NCBI GenBank assembly: GCA_902786595.1
Contig: CADADB010000006.1
Coordinates: forward strand, 1-64,000
Direction of reading: 5' to 3'
DNA length: 64,000 nt
Source of the DNA: an uncultured Bacteroidota bacterium
Lineage (GTDB): Bacteria; Bacteroidota; Bacteroidia; Bacteroidales; WCHB1-69
Position numbers and translations under genes: made by a program. Of the stretch, positions 16,235-24,717 are shown piece after piece. The notes beneath the pieces are model-generated. The model saw nothing but the letters and a program-made list of their open reading frames with translations, made no database searches and was not told where the DNA came from. The first letter of the stretch is position 1. Every line of letters starts with the position of its first letter.

Positions 16235-16266
16235 TTAATTGATAATGGATAATGGATAATGGATAA
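16235..16266. repeat. GATAATGGATAATG tandem repeat
   Basis: About three copies of the 9-bp unit GATAATGGA follow the prfA stop. Confidence 0.65.
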
Positions 16267-16276
16267 TTACGGGGAT

Positions 16277-16299
16277 AGGGAACTGTTCCCGTTTTTTTT
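16277..16299 (+). terminator. Probable terminator of prfA
   Basis: A short stem GGGAA..TTCCC (16278-16290) is followed by GTTTTTTTT. The stem is short but the T run is strong. Confidence 0.6.
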
Positions 16300-16300
16300 G

Positions 16301-17215
16301 TTACTCTTTTGTTGTCTTGGTTGTCCGACTTGTCTTACAGATTTCCGCAATATAGTCCACCGCGTTCATGTTGCGAAGGGAAACCACGTCGATCCAGCCG
16401 CTTTCGATTCCATAGACATGTCCTGCTTTCACCGCGTCCAAGAGCGTGTAGGGGTAGCGCGATTGGAAAGCTTCTTTGTCCTCGTTGCGCACGAGGATGA
16501 TGTCGGGATTGATTTTGAAGAGATATTCGCGACTGATGTTCCAGCCCGTGAGGGAGTCACCGGCGTTGCGTGCGCCTGCGAGTTCGATGATTTCCTGAAT
16601 GTGTGTTTTTTTCGGGGCGGTGAAGTCGCCGCCGTCACCGAAGCCGACCACGTAATATACGCACTTGCGATTTTCGGGATCGGGCGCATTTGCCTTTCGC
16701 TCCGCAATTTTTTCCCTCCATTTCGCGGCTTCAGCGTTCCCCTTTTCCTCGCATTGTGTGATGCGTCCGACCACCTCCATCATCTCCGCCATGCCTTCCA
16801 ATGAAGATTCTTCCACGATGCAGATGACAGGAATTCCCATCTTCTCGATGGCATCCACGTCTTTCTGTGAAATCATGGAGCCGATGAGCACCACATCGGG
16901 ATGGAGTGAAAGAAGTTGCTCGAAGTTGATGTTGTGCATTCCTCCGATCTTTGTAATCTTCTCCGTTTCAGGTGGATACTTGCAGAAATCGGAAATGCCG
17001 ACCAGCTTGTCCTGCGCTCCCACGAGGAACATGACCTCGGTAATGGCGGGCGAGATGGAGACGATGCGCTGCGGGGCGGTATCTAGTTGCACCTGCCGAT
17101 GGTAAGAATCCTCCCAAATGAAGAATGCCTCTTTTGGGGCTGTTTTTGGAGAATGACAGGCGGTGAATGCGACAATCAATGTCAATAACAAGGTGAATAA
17201 TCTTTTCAGTTTCAT
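16301..17215 (-). CDS. btuF: BtuF-like periplasmic substrate-binding lipoprotein (B12 or iron chelate)
   Basis: The 304-residue protein has a lipoprotein signal with lipobox FTAC (Cys20) and the helical-backbone metal-receptor fold of BtuF/FhuD: PQRIVSISPAITEVMFLVGAQDKLVGISDFC near the start, HPDVVLIGS, and a second lobe with HIQEIIELAGARNAGDS. The ITEV-GA-D-LVG pattern fits BtuF best, but iron-siderophore binding proteins share it. No BtuC or BtuD is adjacent. The leader is only about 45 bases, too short for a cobalamin riboswitch. Confidence 0.75.
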   Translation of the reverse strand: MKLKRLFTLLLTLIVAFTACHSPKTAPKEAFFIWEDSYHRQVQLDTAPQRIVSISPAITEVMFLVGAQDKLVGISDFCKYPPETEKITKIGGMHNINFEQLLSLHPDVVLIGSMISQKDVDAIEKMGIPVICIVEESSLEGMAEMMEVVGRITQCEEKGNAEAAKWREKIAERKANAPDPENRKCVYYVVGFGDGGDFTAPKKTHIQEIIELAGARNAGDSLTGWNISREYLFKINPDIILVRNEDKEAFQSRYPYTLLDAVKAGHVYGIESGWIDVVSLRNMNAVDYIAEICKTSRTTKTTKE

Positions 17216-17263
17216 TATGTTCTAACAATACATCAACTAAATGATTTCAATTTTATCGGAGTG

Positions 17264-17272
17264 GCAAAGGTA
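17264..17272 (-). promoter_or_regulatory. -7 promoter box for btuF
   Basis: Minus strand TACCTTTGCC; 49 bases from the start codon. Confidence 0.6.
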
Positions 17273-17380
17273 CACAATTTAAAAACACGTTATGTTCAAA
17301 GTGATTTCCATTTTTTTGTTTCTTTGCAACTTAAAAAATAAAAGTAAAAAAGTTGCGTTTTCCTGTTCGTTTTTCGGAAA

Positions 17381-19984
17381 ATGAGTAAGACAAAAGACTT
17401 TTTCAACAATGGTGAACGGTTCTTGCTGGCGGTAATGGTCGGAGGAATTCTCCTGGTTTTGGGAGCTCTTAGCCAGCTTTCGGCACAAGAATTGAGAGGA
17501 AAGGTCTATTCATTGGATGAAAAGGGCGACACCGTGCCCGTGTATATGGCGCGGCTTCAGTGGTTGAATACAGCGGTGGGAACCTTGACGAATACCCGTG
17601 GCTCTTACAAACTGCCGTATGCAAATACTGACACTTTGTTGGTCAGCTATTCGTTTTACAAGCCAGATACGTTGGTTATTAAAAGAGGGGAGAAGCTGAG
17701 AAACATTTTCATTAACACGACTCAGCCGCTGCAGGAGGTAGTGGTGAAGAAAAAGAGGCAAAAATATGTCCGCAAGGGTAATCCGGCTGTGGAGTTGGTG
17801 GAAAAAGTGATTGAACATAAGAATGACAATCGCTTAGAATCCACAGAATCTTATAAATCAAAAGTTTATAAGAAAATGGTGTCGTCTTTCGGAGGAATCA
17901 AGGTGGACTTCCAGAAGAACAAATTCAATCGGCAATTCGCCTTTTTTGAAAAATACATTGACACGATACCGCCGGACTCCATGCGGGTATTGACTCTCTC
18001 CTTGCGGGAAACCCTTTCGGACCACTATTACCAGAAATCCCCGCGTAAGAATGTGAAATACGTGATTGCCAGGCGAATGCAAGGCATAGACGAGGTTTTG
18101 GACGATGAAGGTCTCGGTACCAATCTGGAGGCCATGTTCTCGGAAGTCAATATTTTTGACAATGATATCGAACTGATGCTCAACAAATTCGTGAGCCCAC
18201 TCTCCTCCACCTTGGCAACAGCATATTATCATTATTATATTACAGACACGGTAGATATTGACAGCATTTCCTGCGTAGAACTCACTTTTTCTCCTGTGAA
18301 CAGCAAGAGTTTCGGCTTTACGGGACGCCTGTATATTGTGAATGACAGCACCTACGCCCTAAAAAAATACGCCATCAATGTGCCTGTGGATATTAATATG
18401 AATTTTATCAGACAACTGAAAGTGGAACAAGAATTTACGCAAATAGACAGCAGTTTTTGGGTTCCGCAGACAGCACAGACTTCCGCTTCGTTTTCTTTGT
18501 TTAAGCGAAAGAAAATGCGGCAGATTTTTATTCGGCAGAACACGTTGTGGTATGATTACGAGCCAGGAGCAGTATTGCCAGACTCGCTGATTTCCGTAAA
18601 CGAGGAGATAGAATCTCCTGATGTCCTGAAGTACAAAAGCGGCCGGTGGAAGAAGATGCGTCCGATTCCCCTTTCAGCAAAGGAGTCCTTTATCGACAGT
18701 CTTTCCGCAGAGTTGCGCCGGCTCCCTTTTTTCAGAGGTTTGGAGAAAACGGCTGAGGTTTTCGCCACGGGCTATATCGCCACGAACAAAGACCGGAAGC
18801 TGAGCCGTTTCGACATTGGCTCGATTTACAACATGATTAGCCACAATCCGATGGAAGGGGTACGTCTGCGCATCGGAGGCATGACCACCGCTAATCTGCA
18901 CGACCGCTTTTTCTTGACGGGGTATCTCGCTTTTGGATGTAAAGATCTGAAACTCAAGTATAACGCTACGGCTATTTATAGTTTTGTGCCGAAAAAGCGC
19001 CATTATAACGAATCGCCGAAACATGCCATCTATTTCAGCACCAGTTATGACATGGAGATGGTGGGGCAGAGCTATTCTTATTTGGACCGTGACAATTTCC
19101 TGATGTCTTATACTGACGAAAGTTCCACGGCATTGTCAGCTCAGTACGTACGTCGTCACAAGCTGCGTTACGTGCATGAGTGGCAAAGTCGATTCAGTTT
19201 GGACACATGGTTGCAAATGTCGAACAACGAGGTGGTGGGTGCTGTTCCTTATTGGCGTGTCAATCGTGATGGAACCACCAGTCCTGTAAGGTTTTACAGA
19301 GAAATGGAGTGGAGTGTGAATCTTCGGTGGGCACCGGGAGAGCGTATTTACAATAATCAGTCGGGGAAAGATAACCTTATTCGAATGGCCAAGAATGCGC
19401 CGGTCATCAGCATCTCGCACACCGCCGGCATTTTAGATGGCAAATGTTGGTATAACCGCACGGACTTCTCCGTTGAGAAACGTTTTTGGCTTTCCGCTTT
19501 CGGGCACATTGACGCCACGGCGCAGGCCGGGATTGTCTGGGACGCTGTGCCGTTCCCAAAATTGTATGTCCCGCAAAGCAACCAATCCCTGTTTCTTACC
19601 CCAAAATCTTTCTGCTTGATGAGACCGATGGAGTTTATCATGGACAAATACGTTGCTTTGTACGCCACTTATCACCTGAAAGGGTTGATTTTCAATCGCA
19701 TTCCGCTTTGGAATCGTCTGAAATTACGAGAAGTTCTATCATTCAATGGCATTTACGGCGGATTGTCCCCGAAAAACACCCCCTCTCCGACAACGCCGGG
19801 ACTGTATGTGTTGCCCGACGGTTGCTCTCCTATGGGCAAAGTGCCGTATATGGAAATCACCGCTGGTATCGAGAATATTTTTGGAGTGCTCCGTATCGAC
19901 TATGTCCGGCGGTTGTCATACGCCAAAAGTCTGACCGGTTGGGACAAAAACGGCATTCGCGTTTCGTTGAACATTTCGTTTTAA
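17381..19984 (+). CDS. DUF5686 outer-membrane protein with carboxypeptidase-like regulatory domain
   Basis: The 867-residue protein has an N-terminal signal (hydrophobic residues about 15-33, ending LSAQ), then a beta-sandwich of the CarboxypepD_reg type (residues about 38-115, RGKVYSLDEKGDTVPVYMARLQWLNT and TNTRGSYKLPY), and then the large DUF5686 region, ending in beta-strand-rich sequence and a terminal aromatic (LNISF), as in outer membrane barrels. The family is widespread in Bacteroidota and of unknown function. It ends 6 bases before a pair of palindromic repeats. Confidence 0.85.
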   Translation: MSKTKDFFNNGERFLLAVMVGGILLVLGALSQLSAQELRGKVYSLDEKGDTVPVYMARLQWLNTAVGTLTNTRGSYKLPYANTDTLLVSYSFYKPDTLVIKRGEKLRNIFINTTQPLQEVVVKKKRQKYVRKGNPAVELVEKVIEHKNDNRLESTESYKSKVYKKMVSSFGGIKVDFQKNKFNRQFAFFEKYIDTIPPDSMRVLTLSLRETLSDHYYQKSPRKNVKYVIARRMQGIDEVLDDEGLGTNLEAMFSEVNIFDNDIELMLNKFVSPLSSTLATAYYHYYITDTVDIDSISCVELTFSPVNSKSFGFTGRLYIVNDSTYALKKYAINVPVDINMNFIRQLKVEQEFTQIDSSFWVPQTAQTSASFSLFKRKKMRQIFIRQNTLWYDYEPGAVLPDSLISVNEEIESPDVLKYKSGRWKKMRPIPLSAKESFIDSLSAELRRLPFFRGLEKTAEVFATGYIATNKDRKLSRFDIGSIYNMISHNPMEGVRLRIGGMTTANLHDRFFLTGYLAFGCKDLKLKYNATAIYSFVPKKRHYNESPKHAIYFSTSYDMEMVGQSYSYLDRDNFLMSYTDESSTALSAQYVRRHKLRYVHEWQSRFSLDTWLQMSNNEVVGAVPYWRVNRDGTTSPVRFYREMEWSVNLRWAPGERIYNNQSGKDNLIRMAKNAPVISISHTAGILDGKCWYNRTDFSVEKRFWLSAFGHIDATAQAGIVWDAVPFPKLYVPQSNQSLFLTPKSFCLMRPMEFIMDKYVALYATYHLKGLIFNRIPLWNRLKLREVLSFNGIYGGLSPKNTPSPTTPGLYVLPDGCSPMGKVPYMEITAGIENIFGVLRIDYVRRLSYAKSLTGWDKNGIRVSLNISF

Positions 19985-19989
19985 AACAA

Positions 19990-20019
19990 CGTAGAGACGC
20001 AATGCATTGCGTCTCTACG
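19990..20019. repeat. Palindrome type A: GTAGAGACGCAATG-core, copy 1
   Basis: A 30-base perfect palindrome CGTAGAGACGCAATG/CATTGCGTCTCTACG. An equal copy lies at 60930-60957. It is the first of an ordered pair with type B. Confidence 0.9.
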
Positions 20020-20040
20020 GTTTAGGATATTGTTTCGTTA

Positions 20041-20066
20041 TAGAGACGTTTCATGAAACGTCTCTA
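20041..20066. repeat. Palindrome type B: TAGAGACGTTTCATG-core, copy 1
   Basis: A 26-base perfect palindrome TAGAGACGTTTCA/TGAAACGTCTCTA, 21 bases after type A. It could also fold as a terminator for the two convergent genes. Confidence 0.9.
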
Positions 20067-20071
20067 CCGGA

Positions 20072-21919
20072 TTATTTCAGTAACAGTTGATTGTATTTCC
20101 GTAAAGATTCCAACAGGTTGACTCTCACATGGATGAAGTCGTCGGTGCCGGCCTCTTTGAGAGCATCGATGCATTCGGTGGGGTTACCGGCCACAAGGAA
20201 CGGTGTGTTCGGGAACTGTGCCTTGCATTGCTTAGCCGTTTCCACGCCCAGGGTGGCGTACTCCTCGTCGGAGCTGCACACCACAATGAGGTCGGGTTTC
20301 GCTTCACCTGCGGCCTTCACGCCCTCTTCGACAGTGGCGAAGCCAGCGGGCTCAACAATCTGATAACCAGCACATCCAAAGAAGTTGGTGATGAAACCCG
20401 CACGCGCCTGACGCATAGCCAGGTTACCAACTTTCAAAAGGAAGACGGACGGACGATGGTTAGCTTTCGCGTATTTTTCCGTTTCCAGACGCAGCTCTTC
20501 GAAAGCCATGGCACCGCGATAGGTCTTCAAACCTTCACAGTCGTCTTTTTTCAGATGCTCGATCTTGTCGGCCATTGTTTCGTTGATGTTCGGGTATTGG
20601 TTGGTGCCGAGCAGCACGTAGCGGCGGGTGGCGATGTTCATGTCGCGTTTCTGGCAACTCTCCTCGATGGCGGCTTTCATGGTGCCGTCTTCGATAGCTT
20701 TGAGCGCACCGCCTTGTTGTTCAACGCTTTGGAACAGTTTCCAAGCGTTTTCCGCGATGGAGTTGGTGAGATTTTCGACGTAGTAGGAGCCAGCGGCGGG
20801 ATCGACCACGCGGTCCATGAAGGCCTCCTCTTTGAGGATCACCTGCACGTTACGGGAGATGCGGCGGGAAAACTCGTCAGATTCTTTGTAAGCTACGTCG
20901 AACGGTTGCAGCGAGATGGAATCGGAACCGCCGATGACGGCCGACATACCTTCCGTGGTGCTGCGGAGCATGTTGACGTAAGGATCGTAAAGCGTTTTGT
21001 TCCAAGTAGATGCTACAGTGTTGATGTGGATTTTGTATGCGCAGTCGCATTCCGGCTTGTATTGGGCAACCATTGTGGACCAAAGCAGGCGGGTGGCGCG
21101 CAGTTTGGCGATTTCCATGAAATAGTTGGAGCCGACCGAGAGGGTAAGTTGCATCCGGGAGGCCACTTTTTCGGGTTTGAGCCCTTTTTCAGTGCAGAAT
21201 GCCAGGTATTCGTTAGCCAGACTGAGCGTGTAAGCTAACTCTTGCACGATGGTGGCGCCGGCGTTATGCAACACAATGCCGTTCACATTGATGACCTTGA
21301 AGTTTTTCATGCAGCCGTTCAGCTCGATGAGTTCGACGGCCTGTTTCATGTCTTCTTCGGCGGATTTCCAGAACTTGTTATGTTTGAGGCGGTAGATTAG
21401 CGGATCGAAGTTGATGCTGCCTTGCACCTTTTCTTTGTCGAAATTGTTGGCTTCCACATAGTTGACAAAGCTTTTCATCAGGTCGAGATAGCTTTTCACG
21501 TGGTTGAACTGCACACCGTTGACGTTCAGGTCGATGCCGTTGAGCAGGGTGGCGAGCGCCGCGTCGTTGTTGACGTTGGCGGCGTTGAAGGCAATGCAGG
21601 TGGCGCCGCGTTTCAACGCATCAACAGCAATGGCATTGGCCTTGGCTGGATCCGCTTCTTCCACTTCCTGAACGATGTCCCAATGGTTGTCGTGGGTTTT
21701 GACACCGCGGGTGTAAGGGAACTCGCCCGGCATCGTTTTCAGATAGTCGAGGTCCTCCAGATTTTCAGCGCGATAGTAGGGACGAACCTGGAAACCTTCG
21801 TCGGTTCTCCACACTAATTTCTTCTCATAATCAGCGCCTTTGAGGTCTTTATTGATGGTGGCTTCCCATTGCTCCGTGGTCACGGGCGGGAACTCGGTGA
21901 ATAATTTTTCGTCGTTCAT
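20072..21919 (-). CDS. mutA: Methylmalonyl-CoA mutase small (beta) subunit
   Basis: The 615-residue protein is the non-catalytic partner of MutB, which interconverts succinyl-CoA and methylmalonyl-CoA in propionate formation. It has the TIM-barrel part (TEQWEATINKDLKGADYEKKLVWRTDEGFQVRPYY, DPAAGSYYVENLT) and a C-terminal flavodoxin-like domain with GFITNFFGCAGYQIVE. The cobalamin-binding DxHxxG motif is absent, as expected for the small subunit. MutB normally follows mutA directly but is not in the window: downstream lies a convergent unrelated gene. Confidence 0.92.
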   Translation of the reverse strand: MNDEKLFTEFPPVTTEQWEATINKDLKGADYEKKLVWRTDEGFQVRPYYRAENLEDLDYLKTMPGEFPYTRGVKTHDNHWDIVQEVEEADPAKANAIAVDALKRGATCIAFNAANVNNDAALATLLNGIDLNVNGVQFNHVKSYLDLMKSFVNYVEANNFDKEKVQGSINFDPLIYRLKHNKFWKSAEEDMKQAVELIELNGCMKNFKVINVNGIVLHNAGATIVQELAYTLSLANEYLAFCTEKGLKPEKVASRMQLTLSVGSNYFMEIAKLRATRLLWSTMVAQYKPECDCAYKIHINTVASTWNKTLYDPYVNMLRSTTEGMSAVIGGSDSISLQPFDVAYKESDEFSRRISRNVQVILKEEAFMDRVVDPAAGSYYVENLTNSIAENAWKLFQSVEQQGGALKAIEDGTMKAAIEESCQKRDMNIATRRYVLLGTNQYPNINETMADKIEHLKKDDCEGLKTYRGAMAFEELRLETEKYAKANHRPSVFLLKVGNLAMRQARAGFITNFFGCAGYQIVEPAGFATVEEGVKAAGEAKPDLIVVCSSDEEYATLGVETAKQCKAQFPNTPFLVAGNPTECIDALKEAGTDDFIHVRVNLLESLRKYNQLLLK

Positions 21920-21939
21920 ATTCCTTTTATATTAACGCG

Positions 21940-21948
21940 GCAAAGATA
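21940..21948 (-). promoter_or_regulatory. -7 promoter box for mutA
   Basis: Minus strand TATCTTTGCCGC; 21 bases from the start codon. Confidence 0.7.
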
Positions 21949-21982
21949 CAAATTTTTAGTGAACAGAGGTTTGGGTCAAGAT

Positions 21983-22021
21983 TAAAGTTCAAGGTTCAAA
22001 GTTCAAGGTTTAGGGTTTAAT
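21983..22021. repeat. Degenerate AAGTTCAAGG/TTTAGGGTTTA repeat overlapping the end of trmH
   Basis: Units AAAGTTCAAGGTTC, AAAGTTCAAGG and TTTAGGGTTTA run together. On the minus strand they encode the last residues and stop codon of trmH. Confidence 0.7.
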
Positions 22022-22701
22022 TGATTCACATAGTAATCAATCAGTCCTTCAGAGTTTTTCACGCTTTTTTGCAGCCAGTCGAAGTAGATTTCCTCTTTTT
22101 CTTCATCGGAAAGTTGCCAATGGACATCAGAGTGGCGCATTTTTTCGGAAAAATGAGATAGGATGATGGCCGCTGAATTGGAAATGTTGAAACTTTCGGT
22201 AAATCCGTACATGGGAATCAGGACATTGCCGTCGGCGTACTTTATGGCTTCTTCCGAAAGCCCCGTCAATTCTGTCCCGAACAGGAAAGCCGTTTTCTGT
22301 TCCACCGGCAGGTCGAAGATGGTGCGTTTCTTTTCGTCTGGCAAGGTGGCGGCCACCCAGTAGCCCTGTTCGTGCAACTTGTCTATGCAGTCTTTGACAT
22401 TGTGCTCGCTGTGCGGGTACTCGTGAATGGAGAGCCATTTGTCGGCACCCATGCTGATCTCTTTGTTGGCCTCAAACTCATTACGGTGTTGAATCACATG
22501 CACATCTTGTATCCCGTAGCAGTCGCAGGTCCGCAGTACGGCGCTGATGTTCTGGGCTTGGAAAAGGTCCTCCAGCACCACTGTGATGTGGCGGGTGCGG
22601 TTCTTCAAGATTTCAGACAAACGTTCTTGTCTGCTTTCAGTGACGAACTGTTCCAGGTATTTTACGATTTTCTCCCGTAAATCTCTCTCTTCTATTTTCA
22701 T
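22003..22701 (-). CDS. TrmH/SpoU-family RNA 2'-O-methyltransferase
   Basis: The 232-residue SPOUT enzyme shows the three motifs of the family: NISAVLRTCDCYGI (motif 1), FLFGTELTGLS (motif 2) and GFTESFNISNSAAIIL (motif 3). The best match is TrmH, which methylates G18 of tRNA, but other SpoU substrates cannot be excluded. The ATG at 22701 is chosen; the upstream in-frame candidate is a TTG at 22719 adjoining the hup terminator. The last codons (NPKP-stop) fall in the tandem repeat. Confidence 0.85.
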   Translation of the reverse strand: MKIEERDLREKIVKYLEQFVTESRQERLSEILKNRTRHITVVLEDLFQAQNISAVLRTCDCYGIQDVHVIQHRNEFEANKEISMGADKWLSIHEYPHSEHNVKDCIDKLHEQGYWVAATLPDEKKRTIFDLPVEQKTAFLFGTELTGLSEEAIKYADGNVLIPMYGFTESFNISNSAAIILSHFSEKMRHSDVHWQLSDEEKEEIYFDWLQKSVKNSEGLIDYYVNQLNPKP

Positions 22702-22719
22702 TTTATCTGTTTTATTCAA

Positions 22720-22750
22720 ATAAAAAAGCCCTTGTTCAGGGCTTTTTTAT
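22720..22750 (-). terminator. Intrinsic terminator of hup
   Basis: Perfect 12-bp arms ATAAAAAAGCCC (22720-22731) and GGGCTTTTTTAT (22739-22750). It lies between hup and trmH, so trmH depends on read-through or on a promoter not recognised. Confidence 0.85.
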
Positions 22751-22768
22751 TTCATCATGAAATAATCA

Positions 22769-23038
22769 TTATTTCATTTTTGCAAAAGCAGAACCGGGTT
22801 TGAATTTGACGACCTTCTTTGCGGGGATCTTGATGGACTTGCCAGTGGCAGGATTGTGACCCATTCTGGCTTTACGATCTGCAACACTGAATGTGCCGAA
22901 TCCGATCAAAGAGAGTTTGCCGCCTTTTTTCAAGGTTGCTTTGGTGGCATCCAATAATGCTTCTAAAGCGTTTTTGGCTTGAACTTTTGTTAAACCGGCT
23001 TTCTCTGCCATTGCATTGATTAATTCACTCTTGTTCAT
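22769..23038 (-). CDS. hup: HU-family DNA-binding protein
   Basis: The 89-residue histone-like protein starts MNKSELINAMAEKAGLTKVQAKNALEALL and contains GKLSLIGFGTFSV and the DNA-binding arm RKARMGHNPATGKSIKIPAKKVVKFKPG. It bends and compacts DNA as a dimer. It has a promoter box at 23076 and a strong terminator just after the stop. Confidence 0.95.
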   Translation of the reverse strand: MNKSELINAMAEKAGLTKVQAKNALEALLDATKATLKKGGKLSLIGFGTFSVADRKARMGHNPATGKSIKIPAKKVVKFKPGSAFAKMK

Positions 23039-23075
23039 TTTTAATAATTTTAAGGTTAGAAATAAGTTTGAGCCA

Positions 23076-23083
23076 CAAAGTTA
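23076..23083 (-). promoter_or_regulatory. -7 promoter box TAACTTTG for hup
   Basis: Minus strand TAACTTTG fits TAnnTTTG; 38 bases from the hup start. Confidence 0.55.
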
Positions 23084-23175
23084 GTAAAATTTGTAAAAAG
23101 CGAAGATGAATAACGGATTGTTCGTAATTATTTTAGTTTGTTAATAGTAATTCGTATTCATCACTAATTTATACA

Positions 23176-24147
23176 TCAAAACAAATAATCAGTGTAATTT
23201 TCAAATCGAAATCCAGCCAAAAAATCTTCGGTTTTCATTTTCGTTTTACCTTCTAATTGCAAAAAAATGACAGAAATGTCGTAATTTTTTGTAGAAACAG
23301 TCATTTTCTTATCAAAATTTAAACTAATTTTCCCTGGTTCCAGCGTACTTCTTCTATCGGTGATTTCAACCTCAAAAATTTTAAGAATACATGGTTTCAC
23401 GGAATCGTTATTTTGGTTTTTGAGCCCGATGCGGGTGAAGGCGGCAGGATAGGGGGCTAGGCCGCGGACGTGATTGTAGATGTTCTCTGCGGTGTCGTCC
23501 CAGCGGATGAGCATGTCCTCTTTGAAAATTTTCGGAGCCGGTTTCAGCGTCTCCGTCATATTTTGTGGCGTAGGCGTTATTGTATTGTCGGCCAATTGTT
23601 GCAGGGTTTCCACTGCAATCTCCGCGCCTGCTACCATCAGCTTGTCATGCAAAGTTCCGGCATTGTCTTTGTGGGTGATTTCCACCTCTTTCTGCAAAAG
23701 AATCGATCCTGTGTCGGTGTGTTCGTCCAGCAGGAAAGTGGTGACGCCGGTTTTGGTTTCCCCGTTCATGACGGCGCGTTGTATGGGGGCGGCGCCGCGA
23801 TATTGCGGAAGCAGCGAGGCATGGACATTGAAGGTGCCGAGCGGGGGCATCCCGTAAACGCATTTCGGGAGCATCCGGAAGGCCACCACCACGAAAACGT
23901 CCGCATAATAGTCCCGCAAGGATTCCACGAAGGCCTCGTCTTTCAACTTTTCGGGTTGCAGAACGGGCAGATTGTGGGCGAAAGCATAGTTTTTGACATC
24001 AGAGCTGCGGAGGTGCTGGCCACGGCCGGCCGGTTTGTCGGGCGTGGTTACCACACAAACCACATCATGTCCCGCTTTCCGGATGGCATCGAGCGTGGCC
24101 ACGGCGAACTCGGGCGTGCCCATGAAGATAACACGTAATTTTTTCAT
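23176..24147 (-). CDS. fmt: Methionyl-tRNA formyltransferase
   Basis: The 323-residue enzyme formylates initiator Met-tRNA. Seen are LRVIFMGTPEFAVATLDAI at the N-terminus, TTPDKPAGRGQ, the catalytic FNVHASLLPQYRGAAPIQ region, and VTTFLLDEHTDTGSILLQ, then a C-terminal OB-type domain beginning near residue 205. The length is normal. It is separated from ribH upstream by 75 bases containing a tandem repeat. Confidence 0.94.
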   Translation of the reverse strand: MKKLRVIFMGTPEFAVATLDAIRKAGHDVVCVVTTPDKPAGRGQHLRSSDVKNYAFAHNLPVLQPEKLKDEAFVESLRDYYADVFVVVAFRMLPKCVYGMPPLGTFNVHASLLPQYRGAAPIQRAVMNGETKTGVTTFLLDEHTDTGSILLQKEVEITHKDNAGTLHDKLMVAGAEIAVETLQQLADNTITPTPQNMTETLKPAPKIFKEDMLIRWDDTAENIYNHVRGLAPYPAAFTRIGLKNQNNDSVKPCILKIFEVEITDRRSTLEPGKISLNFDKKMTVSTKNYDISVIFLQLEGKTKMKTEDFLAGFRFENYTDYLF

Positions 24148-24163
24148 TGTATGTTATTTATAT

Positions 24164-24200
24164 GTTTTGGCTATTGACTTTTAGCCGTTGGCTATTAGAT
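24164..24200. repeat. Degenerate GGCTATTGAC/TTTAGCCGTTGGC repeat
   Basis: Units TTTTGGCTATTGACTTTTAGCC and GTTGGCTATTAG fill most of the gap between ribH and fmt. Same word family as 2511. Confidence 0.6.
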
Positions 24201-24222
24201 TATTCAATAGACTGTATGCAAT

Positions 24223-24711
24223 CTAAATGTTTTCGGAAAGAGCCAACATTTTAAGGCAGCTGACAGCACCTTCAACGCCTTTGTTTCCGTGTTTTCCTCC
24301 GGCACGGTCTTCGGCCTGCTCCATTGTGTTGCAAGTCAGGACGCTGAAAATCACAGGTTTTGAAAATTCAAGCCCCACGTTCATAATGCCATCGGCAACG
24401 GCTTGGGAAATGAATTCGAAGTGGCGGGTTTCTCCTTGGATGACGCAACCGATACAGATAACCGCGTCAACGCTAGAATGTTCCAACATCCATTTTGCTC
24501 CCAAGGGCAGTTCGAAGCTGCCGGGAACGTGTTTCACCAAGATGTTTTCTTCTTTTATACCGTGTTCAAGCAGGCATTCTTGCGCACCTTTTAAAAGCGA
24601 ATCGGTAATGCGGTCGTTCCATTCGCTGACCACAATACCGATTCTTGTATTTTGTGCGGAAGAAAACTCAAAAGGGGTGAATTCCGATAAGTTTTTCTTC
24701 TTTTCAGTCAT
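24223..24711 (-). CDS. ribH: 6,7-dimethyl-8-ribityllumazine synthase
   Basis: The 162-residue protein catalyses the penultimate step of riboflavin synthesis, condensing the ribitylamino-pyrimidine with 3,4-dihydroxy-2-butanone 4-phosphate. Motifs: GIVVSEWNDRITDSLL, VPGSFELPLGAKWML, AVICIGCVIQGETRHFEFI and NGNKGVEGAVSCLKM-like C-terminus (HGNKGVEGA). It lies 6 bases after a TPR gene, an arrangement common in Bacteroidales. Confidence 0.95.
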   Translation of the reverse strand: MTEKKKNLSEFTPFEFSSAQNTRIGIVVSEWNDRITDSLLKGAQECLLEHGIKEENILVKHVPGSFELPLGAKWMLEHSSVDAVICIGCVIQGETRHFEFISQAVADGIMNVGLEFSKPVIFSVLTCNTMEQAEDRAGGKHGNKGVEGAVSCLKMLALSENI

Positions 24712-24717
24712 TAAATA

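Noticed and set aside
17216-17380. A cobalamin riboswitch ahead of btuF
   Set aside because: The leader from promoter to start is about 45 bases and shows no B12 box.
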